64,000 bases of DNA from Zarea fungicola. Its lineage: Eukaryota; Ascomycota; Sordariomycetes; Hypocreales; Cordycipitaceae. Every line of letters starts with the position of its first letter. The first letter of the stretch is position 1. Shown piece after piece: positions 23,201 to 35,018 of the stretch. The DNA lies in NCBI GenBank assembly GCA_900169235.1, contig FWCC01000268.1:124001-188000 (forward strand), given 5' to 3'. The notes beneath the pieces are model-generated. The model had not been told where the DNA came from, did no database searches, and saw only the letters and a list, made by a program, of their open reading frames with translations. A program made the position numbers and the translations under genes.

Positions 23201-26200
23201 TGTGCACGCAACTCGGCCTCTAATCTCACTGTCTACCCCCTCACCCCTGTCCCACCTTCGAAAACCCATCGTCTTCCGAGACTTCGCCCTGCCTGGATCC
23301 AGATTGATTTGGTTCGGCCTATTCCCATACCACTTATTATGGTTGGGCCCTGCTTGGACCCCTTCTACGAAACTAATAACAGGCGGGCAAAAAAATTAAC
23401 CTATAGCTAGCGGCTACTCCGTACTATTTTTATTTTTATTTTTTTATTCTTTACTCCACGTGGGCAAGAGACTATGGATACCTGAACAATGGCTTTAGGA
23501 TAACGACCTAATTATTACCCATCCATTATAGAGCTCCATTGAACAGTATTAATTCCAAGGCTTGGCGTAATTCACATATGTATGTACAGTTCTGCAGAAT
23601 CCCCGAGCATGAATGCGGCTGGGCCTGGTTGCCATTAGACTTCTTCACAAAAGTGATATGATGCAGTCATCAGGAGAGTACCATGAACGTATGGCTTACT
23701 CGCTTTCAAACGATTCGTAATTGAAAGAAAATAATGATTAAAAGAAGACAACGTAACAGACAGTCCTGTTTGAACTCTCACGGGTGGCGTTTTCAGAACA
23801 GGGCATACGACTGTCAGTATGCGGCTGCCATTTGTGTACTATCTACTCCGTAGGTTGCATGACAAAAGTCACAAAAAAACATATATGCACACAATATCGA
23901 TTGATAATTGCCGGGATTTAAGGTGCGCAATTGAAGCTGCAATTTATCTGAGTCATGTACATCATCTGAACCCGGGGTGAAGGTGAGGCCTTGACAGACT
24001 TGTTTTCACGTCTTATTCACTTCGTCTCCTTGCTCAAACTACGCGTGCGGAGTCCTTCTTGATCATGAGCCGCAAACTCCATCCTCTGCAATGTAAAATA
24101 GGTAACAGATTATCAAAGGACTTCGGCATGCCGGAGGCTCCGGTCACGGACAGATCCTGCAGCTATCCCGCTATCAATATACTCACTCCACTTGCATCTT
24201 TGATCCTTAAATCACTCATGTGCATTACCCAAAGCCATTTGCTGCAGTTACCAAGAGTAGCTCTCCATTTTCTTGCAGTGATGACAGTCTTCGCAGTCGT
24301 AGTAGCCATGGTTGAGTTCGTTGTTTGAAGGTTCCGATGTGATAAGCTGGCACTTCCTCGTCCAAGGAGACCAGTAAACGGGGCAAACTGGTTTCTGCGT
24401 TTTCATTTCAATTTTTCCAATTTCAGGTGAGATGTTTCAGCTTAGCTACTTATCATGCTTCGGGATTCCCTTTCGGTCTTCATTTAGCCCACTGTTTGCC
24501 GTGTTTGAACATTAATCCGAGAAGAGGAAGTGTGTACGCGATAACACTCTATTGAAGCAGGGCTGCTTCAGTTATGGCTGATGGCCTCCGGACATGGTTC
24601 AGGGCTGACAGCGCCTGCCGATGAGCAACCCTGTGAATGTCGCATCCACAAGTTGCCTGCTAGGTGAGCACAAGAAGACCAGCCTCCCTTGAGGCGTCAG
24701 CCATTTCGGCAGGATTCCGGTGGGCAGAATACGACGGCTTGATACGGAGTACACGATGGTTCTCTATTGCTTAAAATAACGGTTCTCCTGCAGAAGCTGT
24801 GGTCCAGCAGACAACTGTAATGGAGAGAGACGAAAGACAATAATGCAAATGGGGTAATCCGTTATCCGGCAGGCCAGTCATATCCCATGTTGGCAAGTGC
24901 CATTACTTCAAGCCCATCTTAATTTTGAGGTTAGAATTTCTGTAGCCTCGAACTGCTTATAGGTGCGACGTTGCCTCAGCCCCAAATTTCTATACGAACT
25001 GATGCCCTGGGCTCACCACGACTTGAATTGCAGATGCCGCAAGACAGCCAAGTGCGGAAGGAGTATACACGAACAGAATATTGATGCCAAGTACATGCGA
25101 TATGACAGCACTTCATTTTACCATAAAGCTGTAAATTATCAAGCTCTGGCAGCCCAAACACCATGCACCTGATGCGATGCACAGATTTGCATGCCCACTG
25201 CTTCTTGACATGCAGCCACCATTTGTGGCAGGGAAACGGGTTGTCTTTGGGCATGATACTCGCACACCTGTCCAAGTTTTTGGCCCCAACTCCGTCCGGG
25301 TGACCAGGATACAGTCCAGTGCGCCATCGCTGTCCAGACCTTTGGGTGGGTGTCATTTGCTGGGAGTGAGGGGAATGTGGCAAACGGAACCGAGCGGGCA
25401 CTCAGCCCACAGTCCGACTACCTAGTAGGCATCTAGACGAGTCGAGAACATACTTGAAAGGCATCAAAGGCGTGTAATTGAATTGGCGTATTTATGTTCC
25501 TCTCATCTCCGCTGATCGTATACAAGCGGGATAAGAGTCCATCCGGTGAAAGGATAAACGGTGGCTACAGCCACTTGCGGGGATTTATCCTATATCGACA
25601 GTAATTCTCTGCCACAAATGCTTGTTTCGACCTGTCAGTGTCAAAGCGCCGATGAGAAGCAATGTGTGTGTGAAGCAATGGAAGGTTCATTGATTACCTC
25701 CCCGCCCAATTACCACCAAAGCCAGGACAGGTTAGCAAGGCGGAAGTAGCTAGGTGGCCACTACACCATTGACCATATATAAACGAATAGAAAACAAGCG
25801 ACGGGAGACGATAGACCAGCTTGGGTTGTTATATTAGGTCTAATATAACGCGGCGAGGGGGTGGCGTGTGCTATTCCCCTACTGCACATCTCTGTGCCTA
25901 GCAAGCTTTGAAATTCCTAGCTTGACCATCCGTTCGTATTATGAGCCTGTGATTGACTGGTACAGGTCCAATGGCTTTTTCTAGGCAGTGGCGGATGAAT
26001 TCCCGCCGAGCGAAGCCCCGATAGCCGTCAGTGTTGTTGTTGGCTATGTCCTGGGGAGTGCATTGATGGTGGCGTTTCAGAATGACAGGGTTAGCAGGAT
26101 TGTTGTGATCCGTGGAAAGGCCAGTGGGTGAAGCCATATTTTTTTTTTTTAAAAAAAAAAAAAAATTGACACGCTGTTTTCGATGAATTATGTGGTAGTT

Positions 26201-26419
26201 ACGGATAGTCACTCTGTCAAGGCGAAACGTATGTAATTATCTTTTGAGATGGATTGCGTCCGCATCGTGTTTCAAGAGTGGCGAAGAACAGGAGGCTCGA
26301 GCGGCATGAAGAGCAAGTAAGCTGCGGCAGGTGAAAACTCTTGACTCGGTCATTATCGTTACAGCCAGAGAGAGTATCAATATAGTACACTTTTGGAAGA
26401 ATAAAAATGCAAAAATGCG
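17219..26419. other. Gene-poor region upstream of the C2H2 gene
   Basis: About 9.2 kb. The first 0.7 kb is probably promoter and leader of the C2H2 gene; an AT-rich TTTATATA stretch on the minus strand lies near 17488. The rest shows only short overlapping frames on both strands (for example 20110-20427 and 24976-25401) without domains or coding character. Three exact copies of the TACGGAGTA motif or its complement (23415, 23844, 24743) and near-copies at 21451 and 23009-23024 are present. A T12A15 palindrome lies at 26139-26165. Confidence 0.6.
26139..26165. repeat. T12-A15 palindromic homopolymer pair
   Basis: Twelve T are followed directly by fifteen A, giving a perfect self-complementary core of 24 bases. 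It lies about 270 bases beyond the 3' end of the tRNA-Glu gene. It could be a hairpin-forming tract, a scar of poly(A) insertions in opposite directions, or polymerase slippage. Assembly of such a tract may be inexact. Confidence 0.6.
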
Positions 26420-26429
26420 AAAAAAAAAA
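26420..26429 (-). terminator. RNA polymerase III terminator of tRNA-Glu
   Basis: An A10 run on the plus strand reads as T10 on the tRNA strand and begins nine bases past the discriminator base. An oligo-T run just after a tRNA is the standard RNA polymerase III stop signal. Confidence 0.75.
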
Positions 26430-26437
26430 TCATTACT

Positions 26438-26522
26438 CTCCGGTACAGGGAATCGAACCCTGGGCTGCTCGGATCAAGGATCTCTTGAGAGCGAGCGATG
26501 TTAGCCACTACACCATACCGGA
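26438..26522 (-). tRNA. tRNA-Glu, anticodon CUC, with a 13-nt intron
   Basis: A complete cloverleaf can be drawn. The acceptor stem TCCGGTA pairs with TACCGGA. The D arm carries the A-box-like sequence TGGTGTAGTGG. The anticodon stem GCTCG pairs with CGAGC, and the T arm CAGGG-TTCGATT-CCCTG has a perfect B box. The anticodon CTC is at 26489-26487. A 13-nt insertion (26485-26473) directly after position 37 is in the canonical place for a nuclear tRNA intron; without it the RNA has 72 nt, normal for tRNA-Glu. The sequence outside the intron closely resembles fungal tRNA-Glu. The discriminator base is G at 26438. Confidence 0.93.
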
Positions 26523-27385
26523 TAATGGATTTTTTAGGAAGTAACATGTATTTAAGAAGAGACGTCTCTGTCGTAAAAGAATCAATAAACAATGATGTCT
26601 ACCGCAGTTTCATCAGGGACAATGCAGGTTCGATGTGAAACATGTCCCATATTGGAGCTGTTTTGTTGCTTAGTGTGGGGACAGTGAGACCTAGCTGACA
26701 TTGTTAGGGAAGAGCGACCTGACTGATGCAGCGTGAAACAGCAGTACATATGTGGCAGAAATGTGAATAGGCAGAGTTTTGTTTTTTTAACGACGTAATT
26801 TGTCATGATTCAGGAGAATGGATTCCTTGTCGACACATTAAATTATAACGAAATCGCTTCACGTTCTATGGAATAATAGTATCCTACAGATATCCGCTAC
26901 TCGGAAGTGGTTACCTAATCTTCATCTCAACGGCTTTGTCTCAAGCTGGTTAGAGACTAATTAGTTCAGAGAAGAGGAAGGTGGGGCGACAGTGACAGCT
27001 GCTGAGCTAAGCAATAAGGCAAGTGGCACTTTCTTCCAGGGCGGCTTGGTCGGTCTGCCTCTTGTCCGAAACATGCGTCTTGGCTTCCTTTTTAATACTA
27101 GCGCCTTCTTTGACACCCTGCAGCGCATCTCTGCTTTCCAGCGGCGAGCAACTCAACGCCATCATTACCCAGTGTAGTCTGGGTGCAAACGGCAGGAAAA
27201 AAATTCTTTTAGCACTGGCTACAAGCCATGGACTGGATAGCCCTGTTCACCAACGTGATCACCATTTAGAGACAAGCCATTTGAACTGGGCCTACCGTCC
27301 GTCAATAATCGCCCTGGCTGACTCTACCTGCTGACTGCCTATCGCCCCCGCCAGTTGCCCAGGCCAAACAACACTATTCCCGGCC
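26523..27385. other. Intergenic, upstream of the acr-2-like gene
   Basis: The space between the tRNA 5' end and the Zn2Cys6 gene. It should hold the promoter and leader of that gene. No TATA box stands out and no additional gene is visible. Confidence 0.5.
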
Positions 27386-29134
27386 ATGGTTTCAGCGGAG
27401 GCCTCGTCCAAGCCTTGCCATAACTGCAGGCGGCAGCGGCTACGTTGTGACCGCTCGTATCCACACTGCAACAAATGTACCAATGCCGGCAAGGAATGTT
27501 TGGGTTATGGGAAGCTTTTTCGATGGACTGGTGCTGTCGCTAGTCGAGGCAAGTTGGCTGGCCGCAGCTCGAGCGCTCCCGTCGTGGCCGCTGGTGGGCA
27601 ACTCGGCCAGGACTCGTCAGCCCACTCACCGAAATATTCCCATTCCACACCAGAATCCATGTCTCAAGAATGTCACGGATCTCCATCCTCATCGTCCTTG
27701 TGCAGTGACCGTGACCGTGACCGTGGCTGCCCGAGCGACATGCAACTTGTTAGCTCACGGTCCTCTTCTGTCGAATCAGAGCTGAAGACGCCATATATTC
27801 TGGTTGATCCGCTATACCAAGATCTTGGCGAATCTCATCGCTACTATCTTTCGTATTGTATGTAAATAGTCTTCCTATTGTCTAATTCCGGGTCCAGAAA
27901 CTAATTAAACCACAACAGTCACAAATCGCGTTTGTAAAGACTTGGTATCTCATGATGTGCCTTCCGAGAACCCCTTCCGCAGCCTCCTGCCACTCACAAA
28001 AGCCCACCCCTTGTTACAGTACATCATCGTCGCGGCGTCCGCTGCCCACATGTCCAACCTCGTCAGGGCTCCGTTGCCATCGTTGAAAGAGGACCGCATG
28101 GTTACCCTCAACCGCGGGAACGCGTCGCGAAAGGCGCTTCAAGATGCCTTGGTGGCAAAACACAAGGCCTTGAATCTTATGCACACTGCTGTCCAAGATC
28201 TTGACGCCACAGGTGGTGATGTAGCTCTCGCTGCGGCACTATTTTTTGTCAACGTCGAGCTGATTGAGTCTGGGAAGCATGGCTGGAGGGCTCATCTCGA
28301 AGGAGCCGGGAGAATCATGTCTCTGCTTAAGCCAACTGTGGCAGCTGAAAACGTCTTGAGAGATTACATGTTTTCTGATTGCTTCATGTGAGCCAGTCTG
28401 TTCTTCCCCAAATTTGGTTACAGTACTAACAAACTTGCAGTTACTACATATTGGGTTCCGCTTTTATGCCGATTGCCTTCCAAACTCAAACTTTCTTCGA
28501 GGCATCGCAGATTCCTTTGATCCTCGACCGTGCTGCAGCCAACAGCTACTTGTGCTGCCCACCAGCTATTCTCCAAATCCTTCATGCAGCCTCTCAGCTC
28601 TCCAACATGGAGGACAGCTCCGCATCGGCGGGTGAACTTCAAGCGGCCGGCCTTGCACTGTTGCAACAGGCCCAGACCTTTGACATTCCTACCTGGGCAA
28701 ACGATTGCAGAATCGTTTCCGTCCTCCACGGAGTTCCAATTGCAAGTCGTATCCACGCCGGCTCCGCTCACCGTCTCGCCGCCTGTCTCTACATTCTACA
28801 GGCTGTACCGGCTGTCGGTGACGCCGTTGGCCCAGAGTTTGCTCAAGCCCTGAGCAATGATATATACAAACATCTCGCTAGCATACCGGATGAAGACCCA
28901 AACTTCAAAGCTACCACATGGCCGACCTTCATCGTCGGCGCCGAGGCCGTGAGCGAGGAGCATCGTACCTGGGTCATGAATAGGCTCCAACGCCTGGTTG
29001 TAAATTGTCCCTGGGGGTTTCTCTATACAGCAATGGACACTCTACAAGTCATCTGGGGGCTGGACAAGGAGAGAACGTCTCGCGGTTGGATTCAGACTCT
29101 CAAGGATCCCGATATGAACTTCTTGCTTGTTTGA
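27386..29134 (+). CDS. Zn2Cys6 transcription factor, acriflavine-sensitivity control protein acr-2-like
   Basis: Three exons, 27386-27857, 27919-28387 and 28441-29134, joined across introns of 61 and 53 nt (donors GTATGT and GTGAGC; acceptors CAACAG and TTGCAG; branch sites ACTAAT and ACTAAC). The frame is kept and gives 544 residues. The N-terminus has a complete Zn2Cys6 cluster (Cys 11, 14, 21, 28, 31, 38) followed by 'GYGKLFRWTGAVASRGKLAG', a hallmark I associate with the Neurospora acr-2 family. After a Ser-rich linker comes the fungal-specific regulatory region, with 'NPFRSLLPLTKAHPLLQYII', 'GWRAHLEGAGRIMSLL' and a C-terminal 'CPWGFLYTAMDTLQVIWGL'. Members are nuclear regulators, the founding member affecting drug sensitivity; the targets of this copy are unknown. 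It lies 131 bp upstream of the PARG-like gene on the same strand. Confidence 0.93.
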
Positions 29135-29265
29135 GACACTAGGCTCTGGTCTAGATGAGTCACATGGCCCCCGCATTAGACTCAGCCGCAGCGTCTTCTC
29201 TCAACCAAAAAACAGTACGCTCTCAATGAAACGAAAACACCAAGAGCACCGAAAGTAAATTGGAG

Positions 29266-30681
29266 ATGATACTGCCTGCGGCATGTGTACTGCCATGCGC
29301 TCCGTCTAGGCGCTATATAGACCGCTTCAGCATACTTGAAGATCAATATGAGGACGGCAATGGACTTGTTCTATTCTGGCCGATCTTAAAGAAGCTTCTA
29401 AGCCAAAATATCGCATCATGGTCATCTCTATTGGATCTTCTTGAAAATATCTCAATCACTATTCGATCTTCTTCTACTACCGCTGGTGACTATGGCACCC
29501 TGCGGTGTGCGATTGAAGATGACCCGGATTTTTTTACCGATGTGTGGCCTGCCGTTGTACGCTTTGCTCTCGCCTTACCTGAGCATTTCGAAACTGGCGT
29601 AATACCCAAGCTTGAACCTGGCCAAATGCTGGCTCTGACACGAAGTGAATGCGCATCGCTTGTGGCCCACCAGTTCCTTTGCTCCATTGATTCTCCGCGA
29701 GCCGACTTCTACGACTTTAGCATCTGGTACGGCTCCAACCAGCGGCACCCTGTGGCTGTTGCAGCATATCTCAAGTCCCTGTTTGCGTACTTTAGACTAC
29801 GTGGTAAACAGCCACTGGCTGAGACTGGGACTGAAACAGTCCAATTTATGCTATCTTCGGCAGACACGAACAGGGATACAACTGCAAATACGGAGATGTC
29901 TGTGCAACCATGGCAAGAGACGCGGCTCTCCTCGATTAGCATTGAGTACTTGCCAGCTCATAGCACCAAATTCCAGGAAATTGACCATCAGGGCATTGAC
30001 GGAGCGGTAGTCATATCTGCTAACAAAGATATTGGCTTTGGTGAATCTGCTACGCAGGAAGAGTTGCATGTCGGTGCCACACCAGAGGCCTGCGTCGCCG
30101 TTCTGTTTACAGTGCGGTTAGAACCAGATCAGGCCCTTTCTATCAACGGAGCGCAACCCATAATTCGATTTACTGGACAGCGACGAGACATTTCATGGGA
30201 ATTTTGTAAGCCTCTTGCTGTCGGTGGACGAATGCTTTTTATGGACGCTCTCGAACTAGACTTAGTTGAAGCCAATGCGCCGGATACTGGCGCCAGTGAT
30301 GAGCTACATGGAAACATATTGCCTGATCTTTCCCAAGATAATATTAACAGAGAATTGAGAAAAGCGTATGCCGCCTTTTCGTCCTGGCCTCTCACGAGCG
30401 GCTCGACTGTTTGGACTGGGCTGTGGGGATGTGGTGCTTTCAACGGTGAGCCAACTGTCAAGCTTCTCATCCTCTGGGCTGCTGCGTCGCTTGCTGAAAG
30501 AAGGCTGCGAATTATACTGGATCATGCAGATGCGAGTTATGGCCACAAGTTTGAACAGCTGGTTCAGCGTTTGCCCAAATCCTGGAATGTGCTTGAAATT
30601 ATATTGCTCCTACAAGAGGTTCCGAAATGCACAGAACGATTTACTGTTTTAAAATGGCTTAATGACTATGATGGATTTTGA
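29266..30681 (+). CDS. Poly(ADP-ribose) glycohydrolase (PARG) family protein
   Basis: An intronless frame of 471 residues; the ATG at 29266 is used. The protein follows PARG domain order. A helical N-terminal part contains 'LTRSECASLVAHQFLC'. The catalytic macrodomain-like region has 'SIEYLPAHS', 'QGIDGAVVISANKDIGFG' and the catalytic-type Gln-Glu-Glu at residues 264-266, followed by 'GATPEACVAVLF'. A C-terminal 'TGLWGCGAFNGE' (W387 to F392) matches the conserved PARG loop. PARG removes poly(ADP-ribose) chains from proteins in DNA damage and chromatin signalling. The glycine-rich loop differs from the animal pattern: GFG stands where GGG is expected, with four residues instead of seven before QEE. 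This may be normal for the fungal branch. No PARP gene is in the window. Confidence 0.88.
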   Translation: MILPAACVLPCAPSRRYIDRFSILEDQYEDGNGLVLFWPILKKLLSQNIASWSSLLDLLENISITIRSSSTTAGDYGTLRCAIEDDPDFFTDVWPAVVRFALALPEHFETGVIPKLEPGQMLALTRSECASLVAHQFLCSIDSPRADFYDFSIWYGSNQRHPVAVAAYLKSLFAYFRLRGKQPLAETGTETVQFMLSSADTNRDTTANTEMSVQPWQETRLSSISIEYLPAHSTKFQEIDHQGIDGAVVISANKDIGFGESATQEELHVGATPEACVAVLFTVRLEPDQALSINGAQPIIRFTGQRRDISWEFCKPLAVGGRMLFMDALELDLVEANAPDTGASDELHGNILPDLSQDNINRELRKAYAAFSSWPLTSGSTVWTGLWGCGAFNGEPTVKLLILWAAASLAERRLRIILDHADASYGHKFEQLVQRLPKSWNVLEIILLLQEVPKCTERFTVLKWLNDYDGF

Positions 30682-30967
30682 TTCCTTTGCGAAAGGAGTT
30701 TGGGCGGAATTTCGTTTTTATTGTCTTTAGAAGTAACAATCTCGCCCTTGTATTTTTTATTTATTTATCTGAGATATCACATAAATTTTCGCCATCGTTT
30801 ACCGCACTGTCTTCGTGCCAATGGAATCCAATTCAACTTCTATCTCTATCATGTAGTCTTGTTTCTCTAATCTACAATGTTGTTGCTGTTTCAACAGTAT
30901 TATGTTACATGGCCTCGCTTGTTTATAACAGGCGAATGCGTTTAGTAACATACACGACCCTCGTTTT

Positions 30968-33900
30968 CTATACTACGCTCATGATACCCGGCGCTATCGT
31001 CGTCTTTGGCGCCGTGCGACGAAAATACACTCTCTTGCACCATTTCCATGTCTCAGTACCGACCATCCACACGCCTACCGAAATAAACACCACTGCCCAC
31101 TCCCACGTAATGCCCGTGTGCAAAAACACAATATGCGACAGCCCTGGAATATACACTGTCGGGAAAACAATAGCAAACACAATCGTCACTGAGTAAAACA
31201 AAAACTTGTTGCTCCACAGATGCGCCGCCCAGGCACGGACTCCATGGGGCATGTAGAAAAAGGATCGGCGGAAATCAATGAGCTCCCAGGAAAAGAGCAA
31301 AAATATCCACGTCATTGTTGAGTAGCAGGTGGCTCGGGCGCGAAAGACATCGTCGCAGGTGGCCGAGTACCGCACGTTACAGTCGGCGCCAAGGTTGCCG
31401 TCGTCGAAGCCAAAGAGGACGACGGTGAAGGAGCCTAGGACGCAGCAAGCCATGAGGATGCCGTAAATAACCATGTCGAGCATGAACTCTGGGGTGAAGA
31501 CACCATATTTAAGCTAAGGCACGCACAGGGAAAAGGGAAGAAGATGTTAGAATTTTGAAGAACATGGACGGAGAAAACATCAGAGAGGGGGGAAAGGGGG
31601 AAGGACAGGGCAAATGCTTACATTATGCGGAGGACGATTTAGAATATCGGGAACCGCCTTTTCAAACCCTAATCCAGTCTCCGTAAAGGCACCCGTACCA
31701 AGAAGCATCCATAGAATCTCAACAGGGGACAGCAGGAACACAGACACGCCATCCGCGTCTTTGAATGCCAACCCCGTCAACAGCGAAATGACGAAGCCAA
31801 TGTTGGCCGCCAAGACGTGTAGAATGAATTTCTGGATGTTATCAAAAATGCGCCGCCCCTCCTCAATCGCATTGAGAATCGAGGCGAAGTTGTCGTCTGT
31901 GAGCACAATGTCCGACGACTCCTTGGCGACGTCGGAGCCGGTGCCCATGGCAATGCCAATGTCGGCACGCTTCAGGCTCGGACTGTCGTTGACTCCGTCG
32001 CCCGTCATGGCAACGTACTTGCCGCGGCGATGAAGCGCCTCAATCATGCGCACCTTGGTGCTCGGTGCGCAGCGTGCCACGACGAGGGGCAGCTGGGCCA
32101 TGTCGTCAATCTGCTCGTCCGTCAGGGCGTCAAAGCTCTGCGCCGTGGTCATGAGTGACGCCGCCACGTCGGCGGCGAGCATCTTCATCGCCTCGTCGCT
32201 GGGGAGGATGCCCACGTCCTGGGCAATGGCGCGCGCTGTCTGGGGGTGATCGCCAGTCAGCATGTGCACGACAATGCCGGCAGTGTGAAATGCGCGGACG
32301 CTGGGCGCGGATTCCGGTCGGGGCGGGTCGTAGATGCCTACAAGGCCGCAAAAGATGAGACCATGCTCAAAAGCATCGCGCGAGAGTGTTGCATCATGTG
32401 CGATTGAGGACGCGTGGATAGTTTCGTCGCTGATTTTTTGGGCGAGAGCGAGGACGCGGAGGCCTTGACTGGCGAGTGCCTCCATATTGCTGAGGATGTT
32501 TTCCTTGGTCGCCTCAGTGAGGTCTCGCACGTCGTCATTGAAGGCAATTTTAGTGCAAATATCCAGCACACGCTCGACTGCGCCCTTTGTGAAGATGTGC
32601 GTCTTGTTGGTTTCGGTGTCTCGGAATAGCACGGACATTTTCTTGATATCCGAGTCGAACGGAAACTCAGCGACATGTGCCCATTTTGCAGCATGACCCT
32701 GTGACAGCACAATTCGATTCCACCCAAATCGCGACGCAAATACTTCTATAGCAATCTCGGTTGGTGCGCCGCGAGCTTTCCACTCTGCTGCCTTTTCGTC
32801 GCCACCAATAGGAGTGGCTTGCTCAAGGGTGGCCAGGTTTGCCAGAGAGGCAATGTTGAGATACCATTGCAAAGAAGAATGTTGTGTGGCGTGCTCAGTT
32901 GGTACAATTGGTTCCGTCAATGCGCACTTCTCCTCAGTATGCTTCATATCCTTGGGTTCTTTCTGCGTGAACGTAACCTGGCCAACTGTCGGGTTGTACA
33001 CGTCGTTGGTAGTTTCGACAGAATAGGTACCAGAACCTGGCAGCCAGGCTTTGCGAACTACCATGCGGCCCTGAGTGATGGTGCCCGTTTTATCGGAGCA
33101 GACATCTATTGAGGGCTTGTTAGTAGCACTCCAAATGCAAGGGATGGGAATGAACACATACTGGTCACTCCACCAAGAGCTTCAAGACTCTGCAAGTTTC
33201 GAACAATAACATGCCTCTCGAGCATCTTTTTGGTACCGGCAGCCATGGTCAAAGTCAAGACGAGAAGAAGCGAGACTGGGATAGTACCAATGGCTGTGGT
33301 GACAGCATACAGAATGACATCCGTATGAGTCTGGAACTTGTTGGCTCCCAGAACAATAATGGCGCAGACAACTGCAAAGGCAAGCAGCCATAGGAAGAGC
33401 TGCGCGAGCTTCCTTTGTAATGGAGTACCGACAGTGAGACCAAAGAATTCCCCAAAAGCCCCAACAGTAGATTTCCATGCCCTCTTCGTGGACGAATGTC
33501 TCACGGTACTGTCTTGGATGACCTCCTTGCCATCGTCTTGAAGGGCTCGAGCAATTAGGCCAATTTCAGTAAACATGCCAGTCGCAAAGACGACACCACG
33601 ACCGCGACCCTTTGTGATGGTAGTGGAACTAAAGACAACATTGAGACGATCACCAGGGCCAGTGTCTTCCTCGAACATCATGGTTGGAATTTTCGATACT
33701 GGTGCTGATTCACCAGTCAACAAAGCTTCGTCAGCTTCTAGATTAACTGCTCCAAAGAGACGAATGTCCGCAGGTACAGAATCGCCAGTGCCAAGATCGA
33801 CAATGTCACCGGGCACAATCTCGGCCGTTTGGATGTTGATGGTGGTGCCATCACGGAATACGTTGCAAGTAGGACGACCGAGCGTCCGAAGGGAATCGAT

Positions 33901-34352
33901 GGTTCTTTCAGCCTGCAGACTCTGGAAGAAGCCAATGAAAATGTTGAGGACGATGATACCGCCCAAGATTCCGCCTTCAATCCAAGCCTTGATCCCGAAA
34001 CTGGCGGCGAGAGCAAGCAGAAGCACCTAACCCAGGTCATTAGCCATCATGCCAAAGTAATTTAAATAATTTGAATACAACATACCAAAGTCATTGCATT
34101 GAATATTTGCTCAATAAATATTTTAAGTGGCTGCACGCCCTTTTTCTGCTCAAGCTCATTGCGTCCAGCGGTGGCAAGACGCTCTGCTGCCTCGTTTGAA
34201 GACAACCCAACAGATGGGTCGGTTTTCAGCTCTTTGATGACATCATCACTGCTCATACTATGTGCCGGGCGGGACATTGGTGTGTTGGATTGCCCAGAGA
34301 AATGAATTGCGGCGGGCAGTGTGCCTGGCGTTGCGGAACTTATGCTAGACAT
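30968..34352 (-). CDS. ENA-type (P2D) Na+/K+-efflux P-type ATPase
   Basis: Four exons, 34352-34086, 34026-33162, 33105-31622 and 31513-30968, with introns of 59, 56 and 108 nt; phases agree and give 1053 residues, normal for fungal ENA pumps. Visible parts in order are a cation-ATPase N-terminal domain, membrane helices M1-M2, and the actuator motif 'LLTGESAPVSK' (about residues 191-201). These are followed by M3-M4 ending in 'IPVSLLLVLTLTMAAG', the phosphorylation motif DKTGT with Asp 382, the nucleotide-binding domain, 'TGDGVNDSPSLKRADIGIAMG' near residue 745 and a C-terminal bundle of helices. The Lys/Leu-rich 'VGTPLQRKLAQLFLW' is typical of the ENA branch. The enzyme uses ATP to expel Na+, Li+ or K+ across the plasma membrane or an inner membrane. 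Its stop faces the PARG-like stop, 286 bp away. Confidence 0.95.
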
Positions 34353-35018
34353 GTTGTGTGAAGGAGATCGGTCGACACTTGTAAGAAAGAAGACAACGCC
34401 ATCAACAGAAAAAAAATTAAAATGCAGTCTCGTACAATCTGAAGTATAGATTGAAGAAGCTAATCTAGGTGGGCAAGGACCTTTTTATTCAGAAACAACA
34501 CGCTTTGCGGAGAGCGCAGCGTGACCAGCGTTTGTAGCGTTTGTAACCTTTTGTTGTCCAAGCCCACTGTGAAGCATGTACATTAGATTCCTATTTAGGA
34601 AATAGTCTTGTATATTTCAGTGGGTCAAGAATTTTGTCCGTCTTTGCCTACTTCCAGCCAAGGTGGGAATATTGTCAACTCCGCCATGATGATTTGAGTA
34701 TTGCGGGTCTGGTATAGTGACTTGCAGCTGCCGTTGGACGACAACTTTCCGGCGGAAGAAGAAAGGGGGGTGATTTCTTTTCTATTTGTGCCGAATCTGA
34801 CGCGGCTGATGGTCTTCGAGCTTCGGTTTCAATGCGTTGTGGCAGTGTCGATGGGCGGTTAGATTTGGGCTTGGCGGTGCCGTGTCGTACGCTAGACCTG
34901 CTTAGGAAGCCAAGTTGCACCTTGGCCTTGCTGTTCGCAGTTCCTTTCTGTGGCTAACTAACCTTGTCATCCTTGTAATTGTCATCGTTCTTTGATCCTT
35001 CATATCCGTGTCAACATC
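34353..35018. other. Intergenic: ENA promoter side and 3' end of the Zn2Cys6 gene
   Basis: About 0.67 kb between the start of the ATPase gene and the stop of the next gene, both on the minus strand. It must hold the ATPase promoter and leader. A short open frame at 34675-34920 has no recognisable features. No clear TATA box or operator was found by eye. Confidence 0.5.

Noticed and set aside
24976..25401. 141-codon open frame on the minus strand
   Set aside because: Overlapped by competing frames on both strands, no domain, Cys/His/Trp-rich random composition and no splice continuation.
30678..31196. 172-codon open frame on the plus strand
   Set aside because: Its second half is antisense to the last exon of the ENA ATPase, which explains the open frame.
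31614..33478. Several long open frames on the plus strand
   Set aside because: Antisense shadows of the GC-rich ATPase exons.
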